Of a DNA stretch of 64,000 bases, positions 53,482 to 60,957 are shown piece by piece. This stretch comes from Rhizobium sp. CB3090. Lineage in GTDB: Bacteria; Pseudomonadota; Alphaproteobacteria; Rhizobiales; Rhizobiaceae. The number at the start of each line of letters is the position of its first letter. Within the stretch, counting starts at the first letter, position 1. Position numbers and translations under genes: made by a program. The notes under the pieces were generated by a model. The model was not told the DNA's origin. It did not search any database and saw only the letters and a list, made by a program, of their open reading frames with translations. The stretch lies in assembly GCF_029714285.1 (NCBI RefSeq), contig NZ_CP121662.1, positions 2,480,001 through 2,544,000 of the forward strand. The letters run 5' to 3'.

Positions 53482-53871
53482 GGTGGCCTGATTTTTGTCG
53501 GCATCAAAGATCTGAGTAGGCGCGGTCCGCTTGCGCTGTTGCCGTCGGGCAAGTCTTTTGGGGCTTTTGCAGAAACAAAAAGTTACCTAAACGGGGCGAA
53601 TAGAGGTTTTTGAATCCGCTTTCATGTTTGATCCAGCATTTGAATATTCTAAAATAAGTATTCTGCCATATTTCCTCCCCCCGCCGAAACGCAAGTAGGC
53701 GGGGGCTTTTTCGTTTGTCATCCCGCACATCAAGCAGTCGAGGAAACATCCTTCTCCAGGGGATCAGGATGGTTGCCAGTAGGCGAACTCAAGCCACGTC
53801 ACGCGATCTGTCACGCGACATCCCGCTCTCGCTTTTGTAATCAGTTCCGAAAATTCGGTTTGAGGAGCGAG
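53482..53871. ncRNA. Intergenic region with candidate short RNA ending in a strong terminator (53655-53711)
   Basis: An AT-rich promoter-like stretch (TTGATCC near 53630, then ATTCTAAAAT near 53647) precedes ATTTCCTCCCC and a strong stem, CCCCCGCC (53678-53685) against GGCGGGGG (53698-53705), followed by CTTTTT. Short rhizobial sRNAs often show CCTCC-type anti-ribosome-site sequences next to such terminators. It may instead only be the terminator of the 76-residue protein gene. Confidence 0.35.
53678..53711 (+). terminator. Rho-independent terminator
   Basis: CCCCCGCC pairs perfectly with GGCGGGGG around a 12-base loop and is followed by CTTTTT. It is among the clearest intrinsic terminators in the window. 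Confidence 0.75.
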
Positions 53872-53958
53872 ATGATGTCGACTTCGATCTTGACTGCCAT
53901 GACGGTATGCGCGGGCATAACCACGGTAGCGCTCATGGTGCTACAGCTTCTTCATTAA
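53872..53958 (+). CDS. Very short membrane protein, 28 residues
   Basis: The product (MMSTSILTAMTVCAGITTVA, then LMVLQLLH) is one hydrophobic span. GAGGAGCGAG lies directly upstream of the ATG pair at 53872 and 53875. It is the third such tiny membrane protein within 1.4 kb. Function unknown. Confidence 0.45.
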   Translation: MMSTSILTAMTVCAGITTVALMVLQLLH

Positions 53959-54121
53959 CTGCCGAGGCGTTGGAGCCGCTCGCGACCTATTGGCGAAATC
54001 TCACACTCGATTTTCGCATAAAATTATCATAATTTTCGGCGAAGTGGCCTCTTGCACGCGGCTCACTCGACTTTCGACTCTCATTGCAGCGATCGGATAG
54101 TTCTCACACATAGGGGACTTG

Positions 54122-54451
54122 ATGCGAGCATGGATTGCAATTTGCGGAGCGATTTTGATCTTGGTGCCGGCTTATTGCGGGGCGGCCAATACACCATGCA
54201 GCGGGCGCAAAGGCGGCATTGATCACTGCCAGGGATCGACCTTCATCTGCAATGACGGATCTGTCAGCGCCAGCAAGCAATCGTGCGAGGCCTATATGGG
54301 CGGCGCATCCGTTCTCGGATCAGCACCTGCGGACATGGAACCCACGACTTCAACAGATTGCTCCTGCCGAGGGGGATCATATTGTGTCGGGCCTCGCGGC
54401 GGCCATTACTGCCTTACCGATGACGGCCGAAAGAGCTATCTTCGTAAATGA
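54122..54451 (+). CDS. Small secreted cysteine-rich protein
   Basis: The 109-residue product has a signal peptide (RAWIAICGAILILVPAYCGA). The mature part has many cysteines, including PCSGRKGGIDHCQGSTFICN, CSCRGGSYCVGPRGG and HYCL, and a basic end. The final CVGPRGGHYCLTDDGRKSYL segment recurs in rhizobial secreted proteins. Disulfides probably stabilise it in the periplasm or outside. Function unknown. GGGGA lies before the ATG at 54122. Confidence 0.65.
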   Translation: MRAWIAICGAILILVPAYCGAANTPCSGRKGGIDHCQGSTFICNDGSVSASKQSCEAYMGGASVLGSAPADMEPTTSTDCSCRGGSYCVGPRGGHYCLTDDGRKSYLRK

Positions 54452-54474
54452 TTGGCGATTGAATGGAGGAAGCC

Positions 54475-54690
54475 ATGGATTTGCATGAACGTCGGAAGAG
54501 CTACGAGCAGAAGATTGCCGAGCATCAAGAACAACTTCAGTCGATGGAAGAAAAGGACATCCGTCATTTTCGCCAGGAGGGCAATGGGCCTCTTGCCGAG
54601 GTCACAGAGGAGATCAAGGCCGAATACCGCCGACACATCGAAACCTATGCTGCCCTGATTGCCCAGATCGATGCGATGTTGGGGGTTTGA
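54475..54690 (+). CDS. Small coiled-coil hypothetical protein, 71 residues
   Basis: The product (DLHERRKSYEQKIAEHQEQL, then EEIKAEYRRHIETYAALIAQ) is a charged long helix, likely a coiled coil. GGAGGA lies four bases before the ATG at 54475, which is preferred to the ATG at 54463. It starts 23 bases after the secreted protein gene, so the two may be co-transcribed. No family is recognised. Confidence 0.55.
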   Translation: MDLHERRKSYEQKIAEHQEQLQSMEEKDIRHFRQEGNGPLAEVTEEIKAEYRRHIETYAALIAQIDAMLGV

Positions 54691-54842
54691 AGGCAGGGGC
54701 CGGGAACTGAATTGACGTGGAGGCCGAACTTATCAGCTATTTTTCAACGCTGATCGGCAAGCTTGCTGATTTGGAAGGAAGCGACTGATTATGTTGCTCG
54801 TTCTACGAGGCATCGTCTGGAAATCAAGCCTATGGAGAGCCC

Positions 54843-55508
54843 ATGAACAATCTGCCTCCGAAAGAACCGCGTTTTAAGAAAGCAAAAGCTGGATCGGGCA
54901 AACAGCAACAACTCGTCCAGAAGAAGCTATCGGATACAGATCGCTTATCCAATGTTGTGCCGGACGCTATCAAACTCGCTGTTGCAACGGCCATTATGCA
55001 GTTTTCAGAAATGGAAATGCACGCTGAGGAGTTCATTTGGGCGGTGCTTGGCCTTTCGTACGATGATGGAAAGCTGGTCACTCAGATTGAAACTAAAGAA
55101 AAAATTGAGCTGGCGAAGAAGCTATCGGAACGGTACGGCATGCCGCTGCATCCCAATGCTCAAACAACTGCCGACGCATGGACTGGTATCCGTAGAGCCG
55201 TAGAGGCGCGGAACAAAATGGCTCATGGTGTTTGGCGCATGATTGACGGTGCGATCCCGATTGTCATTTCACATCGCATCCCAACTGAACCAGGTAGCAT
55301 AAACAGCGAGCACTTTCCCTTAGACCGCGTTCAAGCGGTCGGCTCAATCTGCACCAAGGCCGGTAGATTGTTCGTAGCGCTAAACCGCAAAATTGCTACC
55401 AATGGGAGACCATCGCCCTTGCCTGCTCATACTCCCAACGACTCGGAACTTTCGCCCAAACGCCCTAATCGAAAATCTCTCCCGGCTACCACGAGACTAA
55501 CTCCGTAG
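54843..55508 (+). CDS. HEPN-like hypothetical protein
   Basis: The 221-residue product is mainly helical with a basic, lysine-rich start and tail. Its centre has FSEMEMHAEEFIWAVLGLSY and EARNKMAHGVW, in which R123 and H128 fit the Rx4H motif of HEPN ribonucleases and HEPN-like toxins. Base composition is clearly poorer in GC than its neighbours. It ends six bases before a trypsin-like protease gene. A HEPN nuclease controlled by, or acting with, a protease is plausible but unproven; non-catalytic HEPN-like proteins also exist. Confidence 0.5.
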   Translation: MNNLPPKEPRFKKAKAGSGKQQQLVQKKLSDTDRLSNVVPDAIKLAVATAIMQFSEMEMHAEEFIWAVLGLSYDDGKLVTQIETKEKIELAKKLSERYGMPLHPNAQTTADAWTGIRRAVEARNKMAHGVWRMIDGAIPIVISHRIPTEPGSINSEHFPLDRVQAVGSICTKAGRLFVALNRKIATNGRPSPLPAHTPNDSELSPKRPNRKSLPATTRLTP

Positions 55509-55514
55509 AAGAAG

Positions 55515-56291
55515 ATGACTAAACTCGACCCCTTTACGTTAGCGACCGTTCCGCTGGAGCTGTATTTTAACGACACATCGCTCGACTCCCAGGCGACTGG
55601 ATTTATGTGGAAGGTTGGACCTCAGTATTATCTTGTGACCAACTGGCACGTCCTTTCAGCACGAGATTTTTTCACCGGCAAATATATGAGATCGGATGCG
55701 GGCCGCCCAAACGTCCTTCGAACCCTGTTCAACTTGCAGGTCGGTTCATTCGAAAAGCAGCGATGGGATATCATAATTAGAGATGGTGACGATAAGCCGC
55801 TTTGGTTGGTGCATCCTGACAAGCGCGTGGACATCGCAGTTCTACCGCTTCCCTTTGCCGAAAATCACCTGACTATAGCCATTTACCCCTTCAACGAGGT
55901 TGCAACCGCGCCGCTCCGCATTGAGGTTGGAATGGAGGTCTTTATTCTGGGCTATCCCTTCAAGATCGCGCCTCCGGCTTACCCCATCTGGAAGAGGGGA
56001 AGTATCGCCTCAGAACCGGCACTTGCTAGGCTGACGACAAATTACATTCTTGTAGACACGGCCTCCAGGCCAGGGATGTCTGGCTCGCCGGTCATTCGTC
56101 GCAGCAATTGGACGAGCGACCTGATCCAACCCGGCGTTGTTGCCCACTCCGATGCGCCAATGAACAGATTCATCGGGGTCTATTCAGGGCGGCTTCCAAC
56201 TGACCACCCAAACGAGGCGCAAATTGGGTTGGTATGGGATGGCTCTTTGATACAGGAGATTATCGCAGGCAACACCCTCGACGCTCCATAG
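55515..56291 (+). CDS. Trypsin-like serine protease
   Basis: The 258-residue product has the chymotrypsin-fold catalytic triad in order: H45 in TNWHVLSA, D106 in KRVDIAVLPL and S189 in RPGMSGSPV. No signal peptide is present, so it should act in the cytoplasm, unlike most bacterial trypsin-like proteases. It follows the HEPN-like gene by six bases in a low-GC segment that ends 200 bases from the 3' end of a tRNA-Met gene. The pairing points to an acquired cassette, possibly defensive. Confidence 0.7.
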   Translation: MTKLDPFTLATVPLELYFNDTSLDSQATGFMWKVGPQYYLVTNWHVLSARDFFTGKYMRSDAGRPNVLRTLFNLQVGSFEKQRWDIIIRDGDDKPLWLVHPDKRVDIAVLPLPFAENHLTIAIYPFNEVATAPLRIEVGMEVFILGYPFKIAPPAYPIWKRGSIASEPALARLTTNYILVDTASRPGMSGSPVIRRSNWTSDLIQPGVVAHSDAPMNRFIGVYSGRLPTDHPNEAQIGLVWDGSLIQEIIAGNTLDAP

Positions 56292-56491
56292 GCCCCTACT
56301 GAAACCGGCAAACTAAAACGCAGGAATGGCGCGTCTCGCTACACCCTCACAAATTTGTGTACACAGCACGGCATACTCTGGATTTCTATCAATTGTGGTA
56401 TGGCCAGGGTATGAAACGAAAAATGTTGCCGAACGTGACATGTATCGGAAACCAAAATTTCAGCTAAATCTTTGAATTCATTTGAATATTT

Positions 56492-56568
56492 TGGTAGCGG
56501 AGGAGGGATTTGAACCCCCGACACAAGGATTATGATTCCTCTGCTCTGACCTACTGAGCTACTCCGCC
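56492..56568 (-). tRNA. tRNA-Met (anticodon CAT)
   Basis: The minus strand reads GGCGGAGTAGCTCAG at the 5' end, an anticodon stem of GAGGA and TCCTT around the loop ATCATAA (anticodon CAT), the T-loop GGTTCAAATCC, and CCTCCGCT plus ACCA at the 3' end. The acceptor stem is complete with one G-T pair at position 1-72. The features fit elongator tRNA-Met; a lysidine-modified tRNA-Ile with the same anticodon is less likely but not excluded. CCA is encoded. Confidence 0.9.
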
Positions 56569-56731
56569 ACATCCGTGCACAATCTCTCAGATTACGCACA
56601 AGGGCCAAACGAAACCGCCGCTCGAGGAGCGTTGGCTCGTCGGTGAGCGGCTTATAAGGTGCGGTTCGGCTTTGTGTCAAGCGGATGATTTGGAAAAATC
56701 AATGCTTTCCCCTGCCCCGCACTGTGCGCCC

Positions 56732-57931
56732 TCAGGCGGCGACGGGGCTCGCCAGCAATGCTTTCAGCGAGGCTTCTGCCATCGGCTCTCGCTCGGAGCG
56801 TTCGATGAAGCCGCCGCCATAGACGCGGGCATCGTCGCCGGGGGCGGAATAGAGCGCGCAGGCCTGGCCAGGGGCGACGCCGGCTTCGCCGATCGTCAGG
56901 TCGACATAGATGCCGGTCGGATCGGCATGCAGCACGGCAGGGGCCGGCGCGCGGGTCGAGCGGACCTTGGCGTAGCAGGCAAAGCCGTCACCGGCAGCCG
57001 CATTCGCTAGCGGCTCGTCGCCGAGCCAATTGACATCACGGAGATAGACGCGGCGCGTCTCAAGCGCTTCTTTCGGGCCGACAATAACGCGGCGCGAGCG
57101 GGCGTCGAGATAGACGACATACAGCGGCTCGCCCGTCGCAATGCCGATGCCGCGGCGCTGCCCGATCGTATAGTGCAGGATGCCCTCGTGCTGGCCGAGC
57201 ACGCGGCCGTCGAGATGGACAATCTCGCCGGCAAGCGCCGCATTCGGCTTCAGCTTGGCGATCACGTCGGAATATTTGCCCTGGGGCACGAAACAGATAT
57301 CCTGGCTGTCGGCCTTCTTGGCAACGACAAGGCCCATCTCCTCGGCAAGCGCACGCGTCTCCGACTTCGGCATGCCGCCGAGCGGAAAGCGCAGATAGTC
57401 GATCTGCTCCTGCGTGGTGGCAAAGAGGAAATAGCTCTGGTCGCGATCGGCATCGGCCGGGCGATAGAGCGCGCGGCGGCCGGGATGGTCGGCGGATGGG
57501 TTCGGGCGCGAGCGGATATAATGGCCGGTCGCCAGCGCATCGGCGCCCAGCTCCTTGGCGGTCGCCAGGAGATCGGCGAACTTGACGGTCTGATTGCAGG
57601 CAACGCAGGGGATCGGCGTCTCGCCGGCAACATAGCTTTCGGCGAAGGGATTGATCACCGTCTCGCGGAAACGCTTTTCGTAGTCGAGCACGTAATGCGG
57701 AATGCCAAGCGTCTCGCAAACGCGGCGGGCATCGTCGATATCCTGACCGGCGCAACAGGAGCCGGCGCGGTGCACGGCAGCACCGTGATCGTAGAGCTGC
57801 AGCGTGATCCCGAGCACATCATAGCCCTGGCGCTTCAGAATGCCGGCGACGACGGAACTATCGACGCCGCCAGACATGGCGACGACGACCCGCGTATCTT
57901 CCGGCCTCTTGTCAAAATCCAGTGTATTCAC
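56732..57931 (-). CDS. mnmA: tRNA-specific 2-thiouridylase
   Basis: The 399-residue product has the PP-loop [11 protein letters not shown] near its start, catalytic cysteines in [12 protein letters not shown] and [12 protein letters not shown], and GHYIRSRP and GIHYTIGQ-like motifs ([11 protein letters not shown]). It thiolates U34 of tRNA-Lys, tRNA-Glu and tRNA-Gln. The GTG at 57931 is chosen because it gives the family start ([18 protein letters not shown]); an ATG at 57979 would add 16 atypical residues. Confidence 0.9.
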   Translation of the reverse strand: MNTLDFDKRPEDTRVVVAMSGGVDSSVVAGILKRQGYDVLGITLQLYDHGAAVHRAGSCCAGQDIDDARRVCETLGIPHYVLDYEKRFRETVINPFAESYVAGETPIPCVACNQTVKFADLLATAKELGADALATGHYIRSRPNPSADHPGRRALYRPADADRDQSYFLFATTQEQIDYLRFPLGGMPKSETRALAEEMGLVVAKKADSQDICFVPQGKYSDVIAKLKPNAALAGEIVHLDGRVLGQHEGILHYTIGQRRGIGIATGEPLYVVYLDARSRRVIVGPKEALETRRVYLRDVNWLGDEPLANAAAGDGFACYAKVRSTRAPAPAVLHADPTGIYVDLTIGEAGVAPGQACALYSAPGDDARVYGGGFIERSEREPMAEASLKALLASPVAA

Positions 57932-58143
57932 GGTCTTGCCGCCAATCTCAGTCGATCTTCGGTGCTGTCTTCGGTCCACCGGTTGCCATGCAAAAGCGGC
58001 GGATTTTTATCGTCTGCGGGCACGCGGCGGCTTGGCCGCCCGGCTTCGATGGATCAGGGATATAGAAAGGATTGCTGCCCGGCGCAAGGGGCGGCGAATC
58101 ACCGGCATGCGACGGCGGCTTATCGCTGAGCGAAATCGCCGGA

Positions 58144-58791
58144 TCAACCTCTGGCTTTTAGCTGCCGGATAAGGTTGAGACCGCGGCGAAGGGCCGTCAC
58201 CGCTGCGCCGACGGCGACGATCCAGAGCGCGATGGTCAGCACCCAGGAGCTGCCGCTCCATAGCACTTCGATGACAGACAGCAGGGCAGCAGCCGTCACC
58301 GTTGCCATGCGGTGCTGCTTGGCCATCGGCCCGCCGAAATCGCTGGGATTGCCGGTGGCGCGGCCGAGTTCGCGGACGTAGGCAGTAAGCACGGCAAAGG
58401 CGGCGGCAGCCCAGCCGAGCCCGGGCTCGGCAATGCCATAGCCGACGCCGGCAAAGATCAGGATATCGGCGACGCGATCCGGAAATTCATTCCAGAACGG
58501 CCCGTCCGCCTCGCCCTTGCTGCCCTCGACCGCGACCATGCCGTCGAGTAGGTTGCAGAGCAGACGAAGCTGGCAGAAGAGTGCCGCAAGAATCAGCCAT
58601 AGGGCGCGCAGCCCGCCACTGCCCAGCCCAGATAGCCAGAACGAAGCGCCGGCAAGCGCGGCCATGACCATGCTTGCCTGCGATATCTGGTTCGGTGTCA
58701 CCGACAGGCTCGTCATGCGCCGCGCCAACGCTTGCGCCCAGCGTGTGTTGCGGCTCGCTAAGGGCCGCCTGTCGCCCGTTCCCTCGCCCAT
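58144..58791 (-). CDS. CDP-alcohol phosphatidyltransferase family protein
   Basis: The 215-residue product has several membrane spans and a variant of the CDP-OH-P motif, NLLDGMVAVEG, later FWNEFPDRVAD. The DG, G, D, D positions are kept but the usual AR after DG is changed to MVA, and the spacing to the second aspartate pair is longer. It would join a CDP-activated lipid to an alcohol. It is the last gene of a four-gene minus-strand operon with an acyltransferase and a CDP-diacylglycerol-synthase-type enzyme. The ATG at 58791 is preferred; upstream ATGs overlap the previous gene. Confidence 0.75.
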   Translation of the reverse strand: MGEGTGDRRPLASRNTRWAQALARRMTSLSVTPNQISQASMVMAALAGASFWLSGLGSGGLRALWLILAALFCQLRLLCNLLDGMVAVEGSKGEADGPFWNEFPDRVADILIFAGVGYGIAEPGLGWAAAAFAVLTAYVRELGRATGNPSDFGGPMAKQHRMATVTAAALLSVIEVLWSGSSWVLTIALWIVAVGAAVTALRRGLNLIRQLKARG

Positions 58792-58795
58792 CGAC

Positions 58796-59182
58796 CTAGC
58801 GCCTCCCGCCGGATATCGCATAATTGTAGATTGCCGCATAACTGGTCGAGACCAGCAGCGGCACCGCGATGGTCTTCAATATTTCCGGCGTACCGCTGAG
58901 CGCATGGATCGTCACCAACATGCCGGTGGAACCGAGGCAAGCGATCAGTGGCGGCGCCCAGAGCACGGTGAAGCCGCTGAACCGTTTGGACAAGGCTTCC
59001 ACCACCGATTTCAGAAACAGCGTCAGGCAGGCGGACAGAACGCCTTGAACCACGCCGGCGATCACCCGCTGCGGCATCGGATGCAGGCGGTTGGCAAAGA
59101 CGGCCCAGCCGCCCATGGCGAGAAAGGCGAAAAGCACGTGCACGATGCTGCTGCCGGCAAGCGCCCTCACCCGCGCCGTCAT
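58796..59182 (-). CDS. Small integral membrane protein of the phospholipid operon
   Basis: The 128-residue product has three or four membrane spans (SSIVHVLFAFLAMGGWAVF, VIAGVVQGVLSACLTLFL, IACLGSTGMLVTIHAL) and a short basic tail. I do not recognise the family. Its start overlaps the upstream gene by four bases (ATGA on the minus strand) and it ends four bases before the phosphatidyltransferase start, so it must be made together with the lipid enzymes. A role in lipid handling or head-group modification is inferred from that. Confidence 0.65.
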   Translation of the reverse strand: MTARVRALAGSSIVHVLFAFLAMGGWAVFANRLHPMPQRVIAGVVQGVLSACLTLFLKSVVEALSKRFSGFTVLWAPPLIACLGSTGMLVTIHALSGTPEILKTIAVPLLVSTSYAAIYNYAISGGRR

Positions 59183-60129
59183 GACAGCGACCACCAGTAG
59201 CGCACGAGATGGAAAAAGATCGGCGCGGAGAAGACGACGGAATCCAGCCGGTCGATCAATCCGCCATGACCTTCGATCAGATGTCCCCAGTCCTTGACGC
59301 CGCGGTCCCTCTTGATCGCCGACATTACCAGCCCGCCGAAAAAGCCCATCAACGTGATCACGAAGGCAAGCAGACCCGCTTGCAGAGGCGTGAATGGGGT
59401 AATCCACCAGAGAGCCGCTCCGACTAGCGTCGCGCTGGCGACGCCTCCGACAAGGCCCTCGACAGTCTTAGACGGCGATAGTTTCGGCGCAATCTTATGG
59501 CGCCCGAAGAGCTTGCCCCAGACATATTGCAGAACATCGCTGAGCTGCACGACGATGACCAGGAAGGCGATCAAGAGGACGTTGCGCGCCTCATAGCCGG
59601 GTATTTGCAGGGTCAACAATGCCGGCACATGCGAGGCGCAGAAGACGCAGATCATCAGCGCCCATTGCACCTCGGCGATGCGGATCAGGAAGCGCTCTGT
59701 ATCGCCGCGCAAGACCGCGATGATCGGCATGAACAGAAAGGCATAGACCGGAATGAAGATGGAAAAGATCCCGTATTGCTCGGCCCAGAGCAGGTAATAT
59801 TGCACGGGCAGCGCCACGAAAAAGGCGGCGGCCAGTGCCCAATGATCGGCGCGCCTGGTGTTGGTCAGCGTGATGAATTCGCGCAGCGCCGCAAAGGAGC
59901 AGAAGGCAAAGAGCAGGATGACGCCGACGCGGCCAGCTAGAAAGGCGATGCCGATCAGGATCACCATCGCCCACCAGGCCTTGATGCGGGCATTGAGGTT
60001 TTCGATCGCTGCGTTGGAGCCATCCGGCGACAGGCGGCGCTGCAGCACGTAGCCGATGACGGTTGCGAGGATCAGCACGCCGAAGATGCCGAGGACAAGG
60101 TGGATCAGATCGGCGCTCGCCGCACTCAT
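59179..60129 (-). CDS. Phosphatidate cytidylyltransferase-like protein
   Basis: The 316-residue product has about eight membrane spans and the complete CdsA signature SAIKRDRGVKDWG, then LIEGHGGLIDRLD. It should form CDP-diacylglycerol (or a CDP-activated related lipid) from phosphatidate and CTP in the inner membrane. It lies between a PlsC-like gene (4-base overlap) and the small membrane protein gene. Because alphaproteobacteria normally keep the essential cdsA in the frr-uppS-dxr cluster, this one may be a second, specialised copy. Confidence 0.85.
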   Translation of the reverse strand: MSAASADLIHLVLGIFGVLILATVIGYVLQRRLSPDGSNAAIENLNARIKAWWAMVILIGIAFLAGRVGVILLFAFCSFAALREFITLTNTRRADHWALAAAFFVALPVQYYLLWAEQYGIFSIFIPVYAFLFMPIIAVLRGDTERFLIRIAEVQWALMICVFCASHVPALLTLQIPGYEARNVLLIAFLVIVVQLSDVLQYVWGKLFGRHKIAPKLSPSKTVEGLVGGVASATLVGAALWWITPFTPLQAGLLAFVITLMGFFGGLVMSAIKRDRGVKDWGHLIEGHGGLIDRLDSVVFSAPIFFHLVRYWWSLS

Positions 60130-60818
60130 TCGCCATTCCCCGCTTGCCTGGGTGAAAGAGCCAGTAGTGCCGATTGCGCCCGCGCCAGAAAATCCGCTTT
60201 TTCTTCGTCTGCACCGATATGCAGCGCCTCGCCGAAAGTCACCGTGCAGATCAGCGGAATGGGCACGAATTCGCCCTTAGGCATGACACGGTTGAGATTG
60301 TTGATCCAGACGGGCACGAGGTCGAGATCGGGGCGCGTCTTTGCCAGATGAAACAGCCCGCTCTTGAAGGGCTGCAGGGGCGCGGCCGTCAGGTTCCGCG
60401 TGCCCTCTGGAAACAGGATCAGCGAGGAGCCGGCGTCGATGGCGGCCGCCATCTGCTCGATCGGGTCTTCCGTCCGGGCCTCACGGTCCCGTTCGATGAG
60501 CACGGCGTTGAAAACATCGCGGCCGATGAAGCTATTGAGCTTCGATTTCAACCAATAATCGGCGCCGGCGACCGGCCGGGTCCGCCGCCGAAGCCGCGGC
60601 GGCAGCACCGCCCAGATGAGGATAAAATCGCCATGGCTGGAGTGATTGGCGAAGTAGATGCAGCGGCCGGCGGGCACCCCGCTTTCCGGCCAGATCGCCC
60701 TTACGGCGGTGATGGCACGCGCAAACAGCACGATCGCTACCGCAGCCGGCTTTGCAAGCCAAGCCGTCGCCGCCCTACCCCTAACGTTGTCGAACCTATT
60801 CTGTTGTGCGGCCCCCAT
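60126..60818 (-). CDS. 1-Acyl-glycerol-3-phosphate acyltransferase-like protein
   Basis: The 230-residue product has the acyltransferase motifs NHSSHGD (residues 58-64, fitting NHx4D) and FPEGTRN. The glycerol-phosphate acyltransferases of this type add the second acyl chain to lysophosphatidate. It is the first gene of the phospholipid operon and overlaps the next start by four bases. The ATG at 60818 is used, though an upstream start at 60911 cannot be excluded since neither has a strong ribosome site. Confidence 0.75.
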   Translation of the reverse strand: MGAAQQNRFDNVRGRAATAWLAKPAAVAIVLFARAITAVRAIWPESGVPAGRCIYFANHSSHGDFILIWAVLPPRLRRRTRPVAGADYWLKSKLNSFIGRDVFNAVLIERDREARTEDPIEQMAAAIDAGSSLILFPEGTRNLTAAPLQPFKSGLFHLAKTRPDLDLVPVWINNLNRVMPKGEFVPIPLICTVTFGEALHIGADEEKADFLARAQSALLALSPRQAGNGE

Positions 60819-60892
60819 GACAAAGAGATAGGCCCGTTCCACGGGAGCCGATAGCCTCTTGCCCGAACTTATCCACAATCCCTTCGCAATCA

Positions 60893-60931
60893 CGAAAAAG
60901 GCCCGGTGCAACTCGCGTTACGCCGGGCCTT
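60893..60931 (-). terminator. Rho-independent terminator of serA
   Basis: AAGGCCCGG (60898-60906) and CCGGGCCTT (60923-60931) form a perfect 9-bp stem. On the minus strand it is followed by TTTTTCGTG. It lies 27 bases after the serA stop codon. Confidence 0.75.
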
Positions 60932-60957
60932 CATGTCGCTCTTGGGAGGAGCCTGAC

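Noticed and set aside
54717..54788. 23-codon frame with GTG start before the HEPN-like gene
   Set aside because: No ribosome site at a useful distance and no membrane span or motif; probably chance.
53482..56492. Search for a direct repeat of the tRNA-Met 3' end that would mark an integrated island
   Set aside because: No second copy of the terminal GGTAGCGGAGGAGGG segment was found by eye in the window, so attachment sites cannot be claimed.
56339..56680. Minus-strand open frame over the tRNA region
   Set aside because: Its middle (SSSVGQSRGIIILVSGVQIP) is the translation of the tRNA-Met gene, a common false gene.
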